64,000 bases of DNA from Vibrio celticus (GCF_024347335.1 NZ_AP025464.1:1302001-1366000), one strand, 5' to 3'. Shown: positions 43,735 to 53,663, counted from the stretch's first letter. A program made the numbers and translations. Notes: generated by a model from the sequence alone, not told the origin.

Positions 43735-45054
43735 ATGACAAAATATTTTGAACACATTAATAAAATTCAATTTGAAGGCACTGCATCTTCGAACCCACTT
43801 GCATTCCGTCATTACGATGCCGACAAGATGATCCTTGGCAAAAGCATGAAAGACCACCTTCGTTTTGCTGCGTGTTACTGGCACAACTTCTGTTGGCCGG
43901 GCTCTGATGTTTTCGGTGCTGGCACATTCGACCGCCCTTGGCACAAAAATGGCGACGCCATGGAAATGGCAAAAATGAAAGCCGATGCCGCGTTCGACTT
44001 CTTCTCTAAACTCGACGTTCCTTACTACTGTTTCCACGACACCGATGTGGCACCAGAAGGCAACTCCATCAAGGAGTACGTAAACAACTTCCAAGCAATG
44101 GTTGATGTGCTTGAGCAAAAGCAATCGGAAACCGGACTTAAGTTGCTTTGGGGTACAGCAAACGCTTTCTCTAACCCACGTTACATGTCGGGTGCGGGTA
44201 CTAACCCTGATCCGAAAGTATTCGCTTACGCGGCAACGCAAATCTTCAACGCGATGGGCGCAACTCAACGCTTAGGTGGCGAAAACTACGTTTTATGGGG
44301 TGGTCGTGAAGGTTACGAAACTCTACTAAACACTGACTTACGCCAAGAACGCGAGCAGTTGGGCCGCCTAATGCAGATGGTGGTTGAGCATAAACATAAG
44401 ATTGGCTTTAAAGGGGCGATTTTAATTGAACCTAAACCACAAGAGCCAACAAAACACCAATACGATTATGATACCGCAACAGTTTACGGTTTCTTGAAAC
44501 AGTTCGGCTTAGAGAACGAAATCAAGGTGAACATTGAAGCGAACCACGCCACACTTGCGGGTCACAGCTTCCATCATGAAGTTGCGACTGCAACGTCTTT
44601 AGGACTATTTGGTTCTATCGATGCGAACCGTGGCGACCCTCAACTAGGTTGGGATACCGACCAATTCCCAAACAGCGTGGAAGAAAACACGTTAGTCATG
44701 TACGAAATTCTTAAAGCAGGTGGTTTCACTACAGGTGGCTTCAACTTTGATGCTCGGGTTCGTCGTCCTTCCATTGATGGCGAAGACTTGTTCCACGGCC
44801 ACATTGGCGGCATGGACACTATGGCATTGTCTTTAGAGCGCGCTGCCGACATGATTGAAAATGACGTGTTATCTAAGAAAATTGCTCAACGTTATGCGGG
44901 TTGGAATGAAGACCTAGGCAAGAAGATCCTAAGCGGTGACCTTAACCTTGAAACGCTAGCTAAGCATGCTGTCGACAGCAACATTTCTCCGGTTAAAACA
45001 TCTGGCCAACAAGAACATCTAGAAAACACTGTCAACGGTTTCATCTTTAAATAA
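43735..45054 (+). CDS. xylA: Xylose isomerase, intact copy
   Basis: XylA converts xylose to xylulose in the cytoplasm. The 439-residue protein matches E. coli XylA (440) along its whole length. Visible residues are the catalytic His101 in YYCFHD, metal-ligand segments LIEPKP and NIEANHATLAGHSFHHE, DANRGD, WDTDQFP and NFDA. It is the functional partner of the frameshifted copy at 24871-26189. The ribosome site ahead of ATG is weak. It has its own terminator and is separated from xylB by about 4 kb, unlike the tight xylAB operon of E. coli. Confidence 0.97.
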   Translation: MTKYFEHINKIQFEGTASSNPLAFRHYDADKMILGKSMKDHLRFAACYWHNFCWPGSDVFGAGTFDRPWHKNGDAMEMAKMKADAAFDFFSKLDVPYYCFHDTDVAPEGNSIKEYVNNFQAMVDVLEQKQSETGLKLLWGTANAFSNPRYMSGAGTNPDPKVFAYAATQIFNAMGATQRLGGENYVLWGGREGYETLLNTDLRQEREQLGRLMQMVVEHKHKIGFKGAILIEPKPQEPTKHQYDYDTATVYGFLKQFGLENEIKVNIEANHATLAGHSFHHEVATATSLGLFGSIDANRGDPQLGWDTDQFPNSVEENTLVMYEILKAGGFTTGGFNFDARVRRPSIDGEDLFHGHIGGMDTMALSLERAADMIENDVLSKKIAQRYAGWNEDLGKKILSGDLNLETLAKHAVDSNISPVKTSGQQEHLENTVNGFIFK

Positions 45055-45075
45055 CCGATTAATCCCACGCAAATC

Positions 45076-45114
45076 AAAGCCCAAGCGCATTTCATTATGC
45101 TCTTAGGCTTTTTT
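45076..45114. terminator. Bidirectional terminator between xylA and GH3 genes
   Basis: An imperfect stem (AAAGCCCAAGCGCAT with ATGCTCTTAGGCTTT) is followed by TTTT on the plus strand, 21 nt after the xylA stop and just before the end of the converging GH3 gene. Confidence 0.7.
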
Positions 45115-45124
45115 AGCCATCAAT

Positions 45125-47359
45125 CTATTTCTTATTTAGTACAACAGATTGCTCTACGCTGACTCGAATACGCTGTAAATCTTGGTCTTTAGATGATGCA
45201 CCAATCATAAATTCAAACTCACCTGCTTCAACAACCTTTTGTAGTTTCGTATTAATGAGCGCCAGTTCATCAAACGGTACGACAATATTCACCTCTTTTT
45301 TCTCACCCGCTGCAAGCTCAACTCGTGCAAAACCACACAATTTTTTGATAGGAGTAGTGACCGAGGAATACAGATCGCGAAGGTACACCTGCACAATTTC
45401 GACCCCATCTATATCAGATAGGTTTTCAAGTTCTAACGATATTTCAACATTTTGTCCAGGGTTAATGTGCATGTTCTGAATATGAATATTACTGTAGCTA
45501 AATCGGCTGTATGACAGCCCTTCACCAAAGCTAAATAATGGGTCTAAGGGCATATCAATGTAGCGTTCTTCACCGTTTGTTTGGCCACTATTGTGCGCGT
45601 GCCAACCTTGATATTTGTTGTAATACACCGGAATTTGCCCAACATGGACGGGAAATGAAATGGTTAATTTACCAGCTGGGTTTAGTTGACCAAACAATGC
45701 CTCAGAAAGCGCTTGTCCACCTTTAGGGCCAGAGTTAAAACCACACAATATGGCATTTGCATGTTCTTTTACCCAAGGGAGCGTTAATGGTTTAGACGCA
45801 ATCAAACACACCACAAGAGGCTTATCGTGGCGGTTAATAGTTTCAAGCATAGCTTGCTGCTGCCCACTCAAGTCCAAATTCGCTCTGTCATGAAACTCGC
45901 CGTTTTGGGATAAAGTATCTCCCACACATGCCACAACAAGATCCGCCGTCGGCAACGCCAAATTAATTGCATCGATTTCATCAACCGATGCATCAACGCA
46001 GTCTGCACCTTTAATAAATTCTAGCTCGAACCCTTGCTCATTCGCTTCATGAGTTAGCGCGTCTAACAGTGTGACCGTTTGTTCTCGATGAAATGTATCG
46101 TTTGTCATGCTTGCTTGGATCGAACCGAACGACCAGTCGCCAAGTTGCGCGATCACGTCGTCTGCGTTCGGACCAACCAGAAGCACTTTCTTTAGCGAGT
46201 TAGGTTTAATCGGTAACACACCATCGTTTTTCAATAACACTAGGCCTTTACGACTGGCTTCTAATGAAACTGCATGGTGCGCTTCGATGCCCATAATTGA
46301 GCTTCGCTCTGGAGCGTAATTGGCCATCGAATCAAACAAACCTAATTCAAACTTCTTAGTTAAAATGCGTTTTACAGATGAATCCAATGTCGCAACTGAA
46401 ATGCGCCCTTCTTGAACTAGTTCCACCGTCAGAGGGTAAAATTCTGGCGTTGACATCATCATATCGTTGCCTGCAATTAATGACTGATAACACGCTTCTT
46501 TGGCGTTCTCGCATACCGTTTGTTTCGTATGCAACGAACGCACGTTTTCCCAATCTGTCACGATAAAGCCATCTAGATTCCAATCGGTTTTTGCTACATC
46601 GGTTAACAACCAATCGTCAATCGTACACGGTATTCCGTCGTTGCTGTGATACCCCGTCATCAACGAAGCAACGTTGGCTTCCTTCACGGATTTTTCAAAT
46701 GGCGGTAAAAATGTCGATAGCAACTGGCGTCTAGTTACATTGGCTTCATACGAGTCACGCCCGCCAATGGTTTCACCATAAGCCACGTAGTGTTTTGCGC
46801 ACGCTAAAATAGAATCTGGCGAGCTTACGTCGTCACCTTGATACCCTTTAATTGTGGCGGAGGCCATTTCTCCAATTAACCACGCATCTTCACCGTAGGT
46901 TTCATCAATTCTTCCCCAACGGGCGTCACGCCCTACACATAACACCGGCGAAAATGTCCAGTGTAATCCTGAAGCGCGCGTTTCTTTTGCTGTAATCCTT
47001 GCCATTCTATACATTAGGTCTAAATCCCAACTTGATGAAGTAGCAAGCTGGCTAGGAAAGACTGTTGAATCATTGTCGAAACAGTGGCCGTGAATTGCAT
47101 CAATGCCAAAAATTAAAGGAATACCAAGACGTGAATCAAGCGCTCGTGCTTGAAGTTCTGAGTTCATCGAGCCTGTACAATGAAGATAACTACCAACATG
47201 CCAATGTTCTAACTTATCAGTGTTTCCTTCTATATTGGCGGGCAATTGAAGTAGCTGGCCTACTTTTTCTTCGAGAGTCATAAGGCTAAGAAGATTATCA
47301 ACGCGCGTCGATATCGGATATTGATTACTCTTATATATTGGGTTCACGCAAGGCTCCAT
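45125..47359 (-). CDS. Glycoside hydrolase family 3, probable beta-glucosidase/xylosidase
   Basis: A 744-residue GH3 enzyme without a signal peptide. The barrel (about 15-340) has SPVLCVGRDARWGRIDETYGED (about 137-158) and the nucleophile Asp269 in GFIVTDWENV. The alpha/beta sandwich (about 365-590) and fibronectin III-like end (about 640-725, DGVEIVQVYLRDL) complete the usual layout. It differs clearly from the GH3 at 19403-21766, so the pair probably has complementary specificities. Its placement next to xylA suggests hydrolysis of xylo- or mixed-linked oligomers in the cytoplasm. Confidence 0.88.
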   Translation of the reverse strand: MEPCVNPIYKSNQYPISTRVDNLLSLMTLEEKVGQLLQLPANIEGNTDKLEHWHVGSYLHCTGSMNSELQARALDSRLGIPLIFGIDAIHGHCFDNDSTVFPSQLATSSSWDLDLMYRMARITAKETRASGLHWTFSPVLCVGRDARWGRIDETYGEDAWLIGEMASATIKGYQGDDVSSPDSILACAKHYVAYGETIGGRDSYEANVTRRQLLSTFLPPFEKSVKEANVASLMTGYHSNDGIPCTIDDWLLTDVAKTDWNLDGFIVTDWENVRSLHTKQTVCENAKEACYQSLIAGNDMMMSTPEFYPLTVELVQEGRISVATLDSSVKRILTKKFELGLFDSMANYAPERSSIMGIEAHHAVSLEASRKGLVLLKNDGVLPIKPNSLKKVLLVGPNADDVIAQLGDWSFGSIQASMTNDTFHREQTVTLLDALTHEANEQGFELEFIKGADCVDASVDEIDAINLALPTADLVVACVGDTLSQNGEFHDRANLDLSGQQQAMLETINRHDKPLVVCLIASKPLTLPWVKEHANAILCGFNSGPKGGQALSEALFGQLNPAGKLTISFPVHVGQIPVYYNKYQGWHAHNSGQTNGEERYIDMPLDPLFSFGEGLSYSRFSYSNIHIQNMHINPGQNVEISLELENLSDIDGVEIVQVYLRDLYSSVTTPIKKLCGFARVELAAGEKKEVNIVVPFDELALINTKLQKVVEAGEFEFMIGASSKDQDLQRIRVSVEQSVVLNKK

Positions 47360-47669
47360 GGTTAAATGATTACCTACTCTTTTATGATACTAAATCAGGA
47401 TAATTTTCAACGTTACACCACGATAAGAATAGGCTGTGTTTAATAAAAACTCAGTGTGGTTAAAACGTAGTATCATATTTTGACAGAGTATAAGCATTTA
47501 TCTAATTGAGTATTAGTTTATGTTTTTTCAATCAGTTCCTGTGTTTGTGAGAACAATCATAATATTTGAAAACTGGTGACTGGTTATATGTTTGTTTCAC
47601 GGGAAAATGTTTCACGGCACGATGACGTAATTTCGTTGTGCTCGTTCTCTAGCCGCGAAATATGAAAGA
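47360..47669. other. Gene-free region between GH3 and mutarotase genes
   Basis: No gene is seen in these 310 bases. They contain a CRP-like site (47546-47561) suited to the GH3 promoter and a 10-bp direct repeat TGTTTCACGG (47593-47602 and 47608-47617) with a 15-bp period. No terminator for the mutarotase gene is evident. Confidence 0.5.
47546..47561. promoter_or_regulatory. CRP-like site upstream of GH3 gene
   Basis: TGTGAGAACAATCATA has a perfect left arm and a four-of-five right arm against TGTGA-N6-TCACA. It lies about 190 bp upstream of the GH3 start on the minus strand. Confidence 0.4.
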
Positions 47670-48710
47670 CTAAGGTAGATCAACATGTACTTTATAAACG
47701 GTCGTGGATTGAAACGGCTTATCAGCACTCATTAAGGCTGATGCACTTTCGTCCGGCATATTAACCTGATCTGGGAATGCTTGAGTTTCTAAGCATAGAC
47801 CTGCATATTGAACAAACGGCTTTCCATTTGACATGACTTCACCAGTTAAATGATTTCCGGTGTAAAACTGAATCGCAGGTCTATCAGACAGAACTTCTAA
47901 CTTTATTCCTGTTTCTGGCTCAAACACCCGTGCTACGTTTCTTACCCCATCTCCTTTAATGATATAGCAGTGGTCGTAACCCTTAGCAGCTTTAATTTCA
48001 CTATCTTGGCTCACGAGACCAATATCGACTTTTTTGGGTGACAAAAAGTCCATGACGGTTCCAGAAACACTCCGACGATTTATAGGAATTGAAGCGCTAT
48101 CTACTTGCCAGTATTCATCGGCATCAATAGTGACAACATGATTGCGAATATCATTGTGTCGGCCAGATAGATTAAAGTAAGCATGCTGAGTGGGGTTTAC
48201 TGGGCAGTCACCCGTAGAATCAACTCTATAATCGATCTTCAATTCGTTATCGTTATTCAAATGATATGTGACGCGTAAAGTTAAATCGGCAGGATACCCA
48301 CCTTCTCCATTGATCACTTCCGTTTGTAAAGAAATACTTTGCTTTTGACTTGCAGTAACATTCCAACGGCGTTTATGCAGCGCACATGAACCTCCATGGA
48401 GATGACTATTACCTTCATTTTGGTCCAACTGCACCGGCTTTCCATTGAGCTCAAACTCACCGTTTCTAATTCGATTTCCCCATGGACCAACCACGGCACC
48501 TATGTACGCACCTCCACTGAGATACTCATCATCAGTGTCATAACCCAACACAATATTGCGTTTAATGTTTGATCTATCCTTCACCCAAAAGTTGACAATC
48601 GTCGCTCCTAAATCACTGACTTCAACCTTCACTCCGTTTTCATTGGCGAGAACAAAAATGTTATATTCCCCCCAATGTTTACGCTCGGCACTATGCTCAT
48701 TCACGCTCAT
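47670..48710 (-). CDS. galM: Aldose 1-epimerase (mutarotase)
   Basis: A 346-residue GalM-family enzyme that interconverts the alpha and beta anomers of aldoses, here most likely xylose released by the glycosidases. Active-site residues are visible: His in NSHLHGG, His in NPTQHAYFNL, Asp/His in GYDHCYII and the catalytic Glu in AGLCLETQAFPD. ATG 48710 has AGGAG five nt upstream; the frame continues to 48716. It lies downstream of xylB on the same strand with a 195-nt gap, so it may be an operon partner or separately driven. Confidence 0.92.
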   Translation of the reverse strand: MSVNEHSAERKHWGEYNIFVLANENGVKVEVSDLGATIVNFWVKDRSNIKRNIVLGYDTDDEYLSGGAYIGAVVGPWGNRIRNGEFELNGKPVQLDQNEGNSHLHGGSCALHKRRWNVTASQKQSISLQTEVINGEGGYPADLTLRVTYHLNNDNELKIDYRVDSTGDCPVNPTQHAYFNLSGRHNDIRNHVVTIDADEYWQVDSASIPINRRSVSGTVMDFLSPKKVDIGLVSQDSEIKAAKGYDHCYIIKGDGVRNVARVFEPETGIKLEVLSDRPAIQFYTGNHLTGEVMSNGKPFVQYAGLCLETQAFPDQVNMPDESASALMSADKPFQSTTVYKVHVDLP

Positions 48711-48905
48711 ATTCACTCCTGTTTTTAGCCATTATCAGAAATAAATATGGTTTCATCCATTATGAAATTTTGAACCACTCTAATGTTAAATCTCAAAGCT
48801 AATTTTGCTCACAGTTTCTATAACATTCTCCAAAGCATCAAGATAACACTATATGAACTGCGTTCTTCAAATAATTACATAGACCGGTTCTTTAGAAAAT
48901 AGCCT

Positions 48906-50357
48906 TTAAAATAAAGTATTTACCTTCGTGTAGATCTCCTGGAAGATTTTACGTTTTGTTTGATAATATCGGTATTTACTCGCATCAGGCTCATGCCGCT
49001 GAACCAATTCGGGTACAGGGCAAACTTCGTCAAGGCGTGCGCCTTTTTCAGTTCCAAGAATCGCTAAACGCGCAGCACCAAGAGCTGGGCCAACATCGCC
49101 ACCTTTACGGTAAACCAAAGGTAAGCCAACAATATCGGCTAGCATCTGTCTCCAATATTCACTGCGTGCACCGCCACCAATCAATGACACTTCTTCAGGG
49201 ATCATTTTCGTGACATGCAAAGCGTCAAAGCCATCGGCAAAAGCAAAACCTACCCCTTCTAATACCGCCTGAACAAGTTCAAAGCGTGTAGTTGAATGCG
49301 TCATGCCAAAGAACACGCCTTTCGCATTAGGATCATTATGAGGCGTTCTTTCACCGGATAAGTAAGGTAGAAAGATCACTTGAGAGTCTTTATCAGCGTT
49401 TACCTGCACTTCGGAAATCATGTTACCAACATCTTCAAAGCCAGTTAGGTCTGCCACCCATTTAAGACATGACGCTGCACTCAATGTCACCGACATGGTA
49501 TGCCAAGTACTTGGAAGTGCATGACAGAAACTGTGTAATGCAGATTCAGGGTTTGAAATAAACCCATCGCTGACAGCGAAATATACGCCAGATGTTCCCA
49601 AAGACAACATCGCTTGTCCCGGTTCAGTGATACCAACGCCTACAGCACCCGCCGCATTGTCACCGCCACCTGCGATAACAGGAACACATGACATTCCCCA
49701 CAAGGTTGCAATCTCACTAGACAAGCTTCCCGTTACATCACTACCTTCAAACAACTTCGGCATTTGTGCACGTGTTAACCCTGTCGCTTGCAGCAAAGTA
49801 TCGCTCCAATCTCGCGCATTCACATCAAGCCAACACGTTCCCGCGGAATCAGACATATCCGATGCGAAGTCACCCGTCATTTTAAAGCGCAGGTAATCTT
49901 TAGGTAGTAACACCTTATCTATTTTTGCGAATAACTCTGGCTCATAATTTGCGACCCATTTGAGTTTCGGTGCAGTAAAACCTGGCATCATGATATTGCC
50001 TGTAATATCTCGGCTATTCGGTACATTTTGTTCCAGTTCTTTGCACTCTTCTTCACAACGCCCATCGTTCCACAAAATGGCGGGGCGAAGGATATCTCCT
50101 TTGCTGTCTAAAAGTGTTGCTCCGTGCATTTGACCAGACAACCCAATCGCAACAACCTGTGACAAGTCTACTTTATCCCCTATACCTTTGATTGTTTTAC
50201 ACGTTGCTTCCCACCAGTCGAGTGGGTTTTGCTCTGACCACAACGGCTTTAAACGCGATACCGATAACTCAGCAGAGTGCGTCGCTAGAATATCACCACT
50301 GCGTGACATCGCGATGGATTTAACACCAGATGTGCCCAAGTCGATTCCAATATACAT
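48906..50357 (-). CDS. xylB: Xylulokinase
   Basis: XylB phosphorylates xylulose to xylulose-5-phosphate, the entry to the pentose phosphate pathway. The 483-residue FGGY kinase starts MYIGIDLGTSGVKSIAM, has LSGQMHGATLLD (about 73-84), the catalytic Asp233 in GGGDNAAGAVG and the C-terminal nucleotide site GGARSEYWRQMLADI. The length equals E. coli XylB (484). It is divergent from xylR at 50595 across a 237-nt region that probably holds the XylR operators. Confidence 0.96.
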   Translation of the reverse strand: MYIGIDLGTSGVKSIAMSRSGDILATHSAELSVSRLKPLWSEQNPLDWWEATCKTIKGIGDKVDLSQVVAIGLSGQMHGATLLDSKGDILRPAILWNDGRCEEECKELEQNVPNSRDITGNIMMPGFTAPKLKWVANYEPELFAKIDKVLLPKDYLRFKMTGDFASDMSDSAGTCWLDVNARDWSDTLLQATGLTRAQMPKLFEGSDVTGSLSSEIATLWGMSCVPVIAGGGDNAAGAVGVGITEPGQAMLSLGTSGVYFAVSDGFISNPESALHSFCHALPSTWHTMSVTLSAASCLKWVADLTGFEDVGNMISEVQVNADKDSQVIFLPYLSGERTPHNDPNAKGVFFGMTHSTTRFELVQAVLEGVGFAFADGFDALHVTKMIPEEVSLIGGGARSEYWRQMLADIVGLPLVYRKGGDVGPALGAARLAILGTEKGARLDEVCPVPELVQRHEPDASKYRYYQTKRKIFQEIYTKVNTLF

Positions 50358-50422
50358 AGGTAGACCTCAATTGATTGCAATTCGACACTACACAAACCGG
50401 AATTGGTGTTATGTGTGCCGTA

Positions 50423-50444
50423 GTAACTAGTTGTAATTAGTTAC
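50423..50444. promoter_or_regulatory. Inverted repeat in the xylB-xylR intergenic region
   Basis: GTAACTA and TAGTTAC arms with an 8-nt spacer lie about 66 nt upstream of the xylB start. The position suits a regulator site or a leader hairpin. The overlapping TAACTAGTT/GTAATTAGTT also reads as a direct repeat, the form AraC-type proteins prefer. Confidence 0.35.
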
Positions 50445-50594
50445 ACTATTCATCAACCTTTTACGCTGCACAATTACGTTATTTAACAGTTATGTTCACT
50501 GATTTCACGACTGGGCGAAAAGTCACACCTTGCGCAACTGCTCGCTGATACAATAAAAAAAACAAAAACGGACAAACTTAACAGTTAGGACATC

Positions 50595-51809
50595 ATGGAT
50601 AAACGCTACCGTATTACTTTGCTTTTCAACGCCAATAAAGTCTACGACCGTCAGGTTATAGAGGGGATCGGCGAGTATTTACAAGCCTCTCAATGTGAGT
50701 GGGATATTTTCTTGGAAGAAGACTTCGTTACTAACATCGATAATTTTAAGGAGTGGCGCGGTGATGGTGTAATAGCTGATTTCGATAACCCTAAAATTCA
50801 AAAACTACTGGTTGATTCTGACGTGCCTGTAGTTGGCGTTGGTGGTTCTTATACCAATGCCGATGATTACCCCAACGTTCCCTATGTCGCTACCGATAAC
50901 GAAGCACTGATTGAGTTGGGTTTTCAGCACCTAAAAGAAAAAGGGCTGGAGAACTTCGCCTTTTATGGTATTCCACACGACCCAGCCAAACGTTGGGCTA
51001 CAGAACGTCAGTTAGCGTTTAAAAAGATTGTCGAACGTGAGGGTTATTCAGGCGCGGTATATCTTGGCAACGAAACCAGCCCTCAAACTTGGCAGTACGA
51101 TATGAACCGCTTAGCCGACTGGTTGCAACGCCTACCGACACCAACGGGGATCATCGCCGTCACCGACTCACGAGCCAGACACTTACTGCAAGTGTGCGAG
51201 CACTTGAATGTCATGGTGCCTGACAAAGTGTCTGTAATTGGTATCGACAACGAAGAGCTAGCACGCTATTTAACTCGCGTATCTCTTAGCTCCGTTGGCC
51301 AGGGTTGTAAAGACATGGGCTATCGCGCGGCAAAAATGTTGCACAAATTGGTGAAAAACCGCGATACCGAGGCAGGACAACCTAATGCCGATAAGAAACC
51401 GCCTCGGATACTGATCCCGCCAACCAAAGTGTTCGAAAGACAAAGTACTGACTTCCAAGCACTAAAGGACACCTACGTCATTCAGGCGATGCACTTTATT
51501 CGGCACAATGCATGTAAAGGTATAAAGGTGGATCAAGTTCTAAGCTATGTCGGGATTTCGCGTTCAAACATGGAAGCTCGTTTCAAAGAAGAGCGTGGTC
51601 ATTCCATTCACCAAGAGATCCACAACTCAAAACTAAAACGCGCTTGTACGTTACTCCAAGGTACATCATTACCCATCATCGAAATATCAGAGCTTTGTGG
51701 TTACCCATCTTTACAATACATGTACACCGTATTTAAAAAGAACCTAAACCAAACGCCTAAAGGTTATCGCGAAGCCGCCTTGACTGGTTCTTTGAGGGGA
51801 CTGTCCTAG
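50595..51809 (+). CDS. xylR: Xylose operon regulator XylR
   Basis: A 404-residue activator with a LacI-type xylose-binding domain (about 1-285) and a C-terminal AraC domain (about 295-395). It aligns throughout with E. coli XylR (392), for example KRYRITLLFNANKVYDRQV at the start, KRWATERQLAF, GIIAVTDSRARH, VIGIDNEELARYL and VGISRSNMEARFKEE. Ligand binding leads to activation of xylA, xylB and transport genes in E. coli, and the same is expected here. It has a good AGGA site and is divergent from xylB. It is the closest of the three related regulators in the window to classic XylR. Confidence 0.95.
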   Translation: MDKRYRITLLFNANKVYDRQVIEGIGEYLQASQCEWDIFLEEDFVTNIDNFKEWRGDGVIADFDNPKIQKLLVDSDVPVVGVGGSYTNADDYPNVPYVATDNEALIELGFQHLKEKGLENFAFYGIPHDPAKRWATERQLAFKKIVEREGYSGAVYLGNETSPQTWQYDMNRLADWLQRLPTPTGIIAVTDSRARHLLQVCEHLNVMVPDKVSVIGIDNEELARYLTRVSLSSVGQGCKDMGYRAAKMLHKLVKNRDTEAGQPNADKKPPRILIPPTKVFERQSTDFQALKDTYVIQAMHFIRHNACKGIKVDQVLSYVGISRSNMEARFKEERGHSIHQEIHNSKLKRACTLLQGTSLPIIEISELCGYPSLQYMYTVFKKNLNQTPKGYREAALTGSLRGLS

Positions 51810-52214
51810 CAACGATTAATACTTCTATTTTTATCCGAACCTTAAAATTAGAGCACAAAGAAAACCCCTTACCACTGGAATAATAAGGTTTCCATTAGTT
51901 CATCGCGAATGTTCTGGAACTAAAAAAACGATAGTGAGTGATATGGTTTGTTCACCAAACAAAAAACATACACAAACTATTATTTTCATCCTTTCCTACT
52001 GTAGGGCTTTAAAATGGTTTCTTAAATCGTAAATCCACATTACATTTTGTGATAAATAGCCCTACGTTTGGTTGGTTTTTGTCCCGCACCGCCTTGGTTA
52101 TACTGCGCCTGATTTTAATAAGCCAACAAGACAGAACTAAGTTGAAATACTCAGTTCTGATCACAACAGGCAACCGCTCTGGATTTACGTTCCAGCTCGC
52201 AGAAAGGAAAAACC
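51810..52214. other. Gene-free region between xylR and trhO
   Basis: No gene is seen in these 405 bases. An imperfect hairpin near 51863-51895 (AAACCCCTTA with TAAGGTTT) may end xylR transcripts, and a small hairpin GTTTG-TTCAC-CAAAC lies at 51946-51960. The last part must hold the trhO promoter. Confidence 0.45.
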
Positions 52215-53204
52215 ATGTCTCAATATGTTGTATGTGCTCTGTATAAATTCGTAGCACTTGATGATTACCAAGAAATTCGCCAGCCACTAACCGACGTGTT
52301 AGAAGCCAACCAAATCCGCGGTACTTTGTTACTTGCGAGTGAAGGTATCAACGGTACCGTTGCAGGTAAGCGCGAATCTATCGACGCCCTTCTTCAATGG
52401 TTCAAACAAGATTCTCGTTTGGCTGATGTTGTTTACAAAGAGTCGTTCAACGAAGAGCAACCATTCAACCGCACCAAGGTTAAGCTTAAGAAAGAGATCG
52501 TAACCATGGGTGTTGAGGGCATCGACCCACGCCATGTTGTCGGCACTTACGTGAAACCAAACGAGTGGAACGCATTGATCTCTGATCCAGATGTGATTCT
52601 GGTTGATACTCGTAACGACTACGAAGTGGACATCGGCACATTCAAAAATGCCGTAAACCCAAACACAGAAACCTTCCGTGAATTCCCTCAGTACGTTGAA
52701 GACAACCTTGATCCTAAGAAACACAAGAAAGTCGCGATGTTCTGTACTGGCGGTATTCGTTGCGAAAAATCAACAGCCTACATGAAAGAGCAAGGCTTTG
52801 ATGAGGTTTACCACCTTGAAGGCGGCATTCTTAAGTACCTAGAAGAAGTACCTGAAGAAGAGAGCATGTGGGAAGGCGACTGCTACGTATTTGACGGTCG
52901 TGTTGCAGTAAACCACCAGCTAGAAAAGAGCGGTTACGATGTGTGTAACGCGTGTCGTTTGCCAATCACTGACGAAGACAAAGCTTCTGAACACTTCGAG
53001 AAAGGCGTAAGCTGCCCTAAGTGTATTGATAAGCACAGCGACGAGCAGAAAGCCCGTTTCCGCGAACGTGAAAAGCAAGTTCAACTGTCGAATGCTCGTG
53101 GCGAAACCCACGTAGGTGGCGAAGCTGCTCACCTTATCGAGCAACGTAAGAAAGAAAAGCTTGCACACAAAGAGCAGCAACGCTCTGGCAAGAAAGCAAA
53201 GTAA
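52215..53204 (+). CDS. trhO: tRNA uridine(34) hydroxylase TrhO (YceA family)
   Basis: TrhO carries out oxygen-dependent hydroxylation of U34 in certain tRNAs, the first step toward the wobble modification cmo5U. The 329-residue protein has an N-terminal UPF0176 domain (about 1-100), a rhodanese domain (about 115-225) with the active cysteine in FCTGGIRC (Cys177), and a C-terminal Cys-rich part (CNACRLP, CPKC) that may bind zinc, with a basic tail. The start follows AGAAAGGA. It stands alone with a strong terminator downstream. Confidence 0.93.
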   Translation: MSQYVVCALYKFVALDDYQEIRQPLTDVLEANQIRGTLLLASEGINGTVAGKRESIDALLQWFKQDSRLADVVYKESFNEEQPFNRTKVKLKKEIVTMGVEGIDPRHVVGTYVKPNEWNALISDPDVILVDTRNDYEVDIGTFKNAVNPNTETFREFPQYVEDNLDPKKHKKVAMFCTGGIRCEKSTAYMKEQGFDEVYHLEGGILKYLEEVPEEESMWEGDCYVFDGRVAVNHQLEKSGYDVCNACRLPITDEDKASEHFEKGVSCPKCIDKHSDEQKARFREREKQVQLSNARGETHVGGEAAHLIEQRKKEKLAHKEQQRSGKKAK

Positions 53205-53269
53205 ACTTTCTGCTTTAAACTCTTATAGTTCTAAACATATAACTATAAATAGTTAGCTATATACATACA

Positions 53270-53317
53270 AAAGGGCGCAAGTTCGAAGATGATTCCTCGA
53301 GTTTGTGCCCTTTTTTG
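53270..53317 (+). terminator. Rho-independent terminator of trhO
   Basis: A long stem AAAGGGCGCAA-GTTCGA pairing with TCGA-GTTTGTGCCCTTT (a few mismatches) is followed by TTTTTT, about 70 nt beyond the stop. Confidence 0.88.
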
Positions 53318-53405
53318 ATCGCTTTACGGCTTTGTGTTTTGAACCACATTTCTTTCGAAAAATTACTTCTATACTGTTAATAATTCGACTAGAGAGGAAG
53401 TGCCA

Positions 53406-53663
53406 ATGCTCAATGAAAACCATGCCTTTATCTTAGATTTCCCAGATCTTAAATTAGACATTGTTCAGCTCAACCACGACGACGAAAAATTCAAAGCAGA
53501 CATGCAAAAATACCACCAACTCGACTACGACATCCGTCAGCTAGAAATCTCTGGCAGCCCTATCGATGACGACAGCATGCACAACCTCAAAGTAGAACGC
53601 ATGGAGCTAAAAGACTCGCTACACAAACAGCTCACGCGCCACCACGCGCTTAAGATCGTATAG
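53406..53663 (+). CDS. Small YdcH-like (DUF465) protein
   Basis: An 85-residue soluble, charged, mainly helical protein. The heptad-like pattern in YHQLDYDIRQLEISG and LKVERMELKDSLHKQL fits the small coiled-coil DUF465/YdcH family, whose function is not established. ATG 53406 has GAGG at good spacing; GTG 53400 is an alternative. Its terminator hairpin has been split by the IS3 element at 53702, so transcripts probably now run into the element. Confidence 0.8.
   Translation: MLNENHAFILDFPDLKLDIVQLNHDDEKFKADMQKYHQLDYDIRQLEISGSPIDDDSMHNLKVERMELKDSLHKQLTRHHALKIV

Noticed and set aside
43603..44268. Long minus-strand open frame opposite xylA
   Set aside because: It is a shadow of the highly conserved xylA coding sequence, and a matching fragment appears opposite the other xylA copy.
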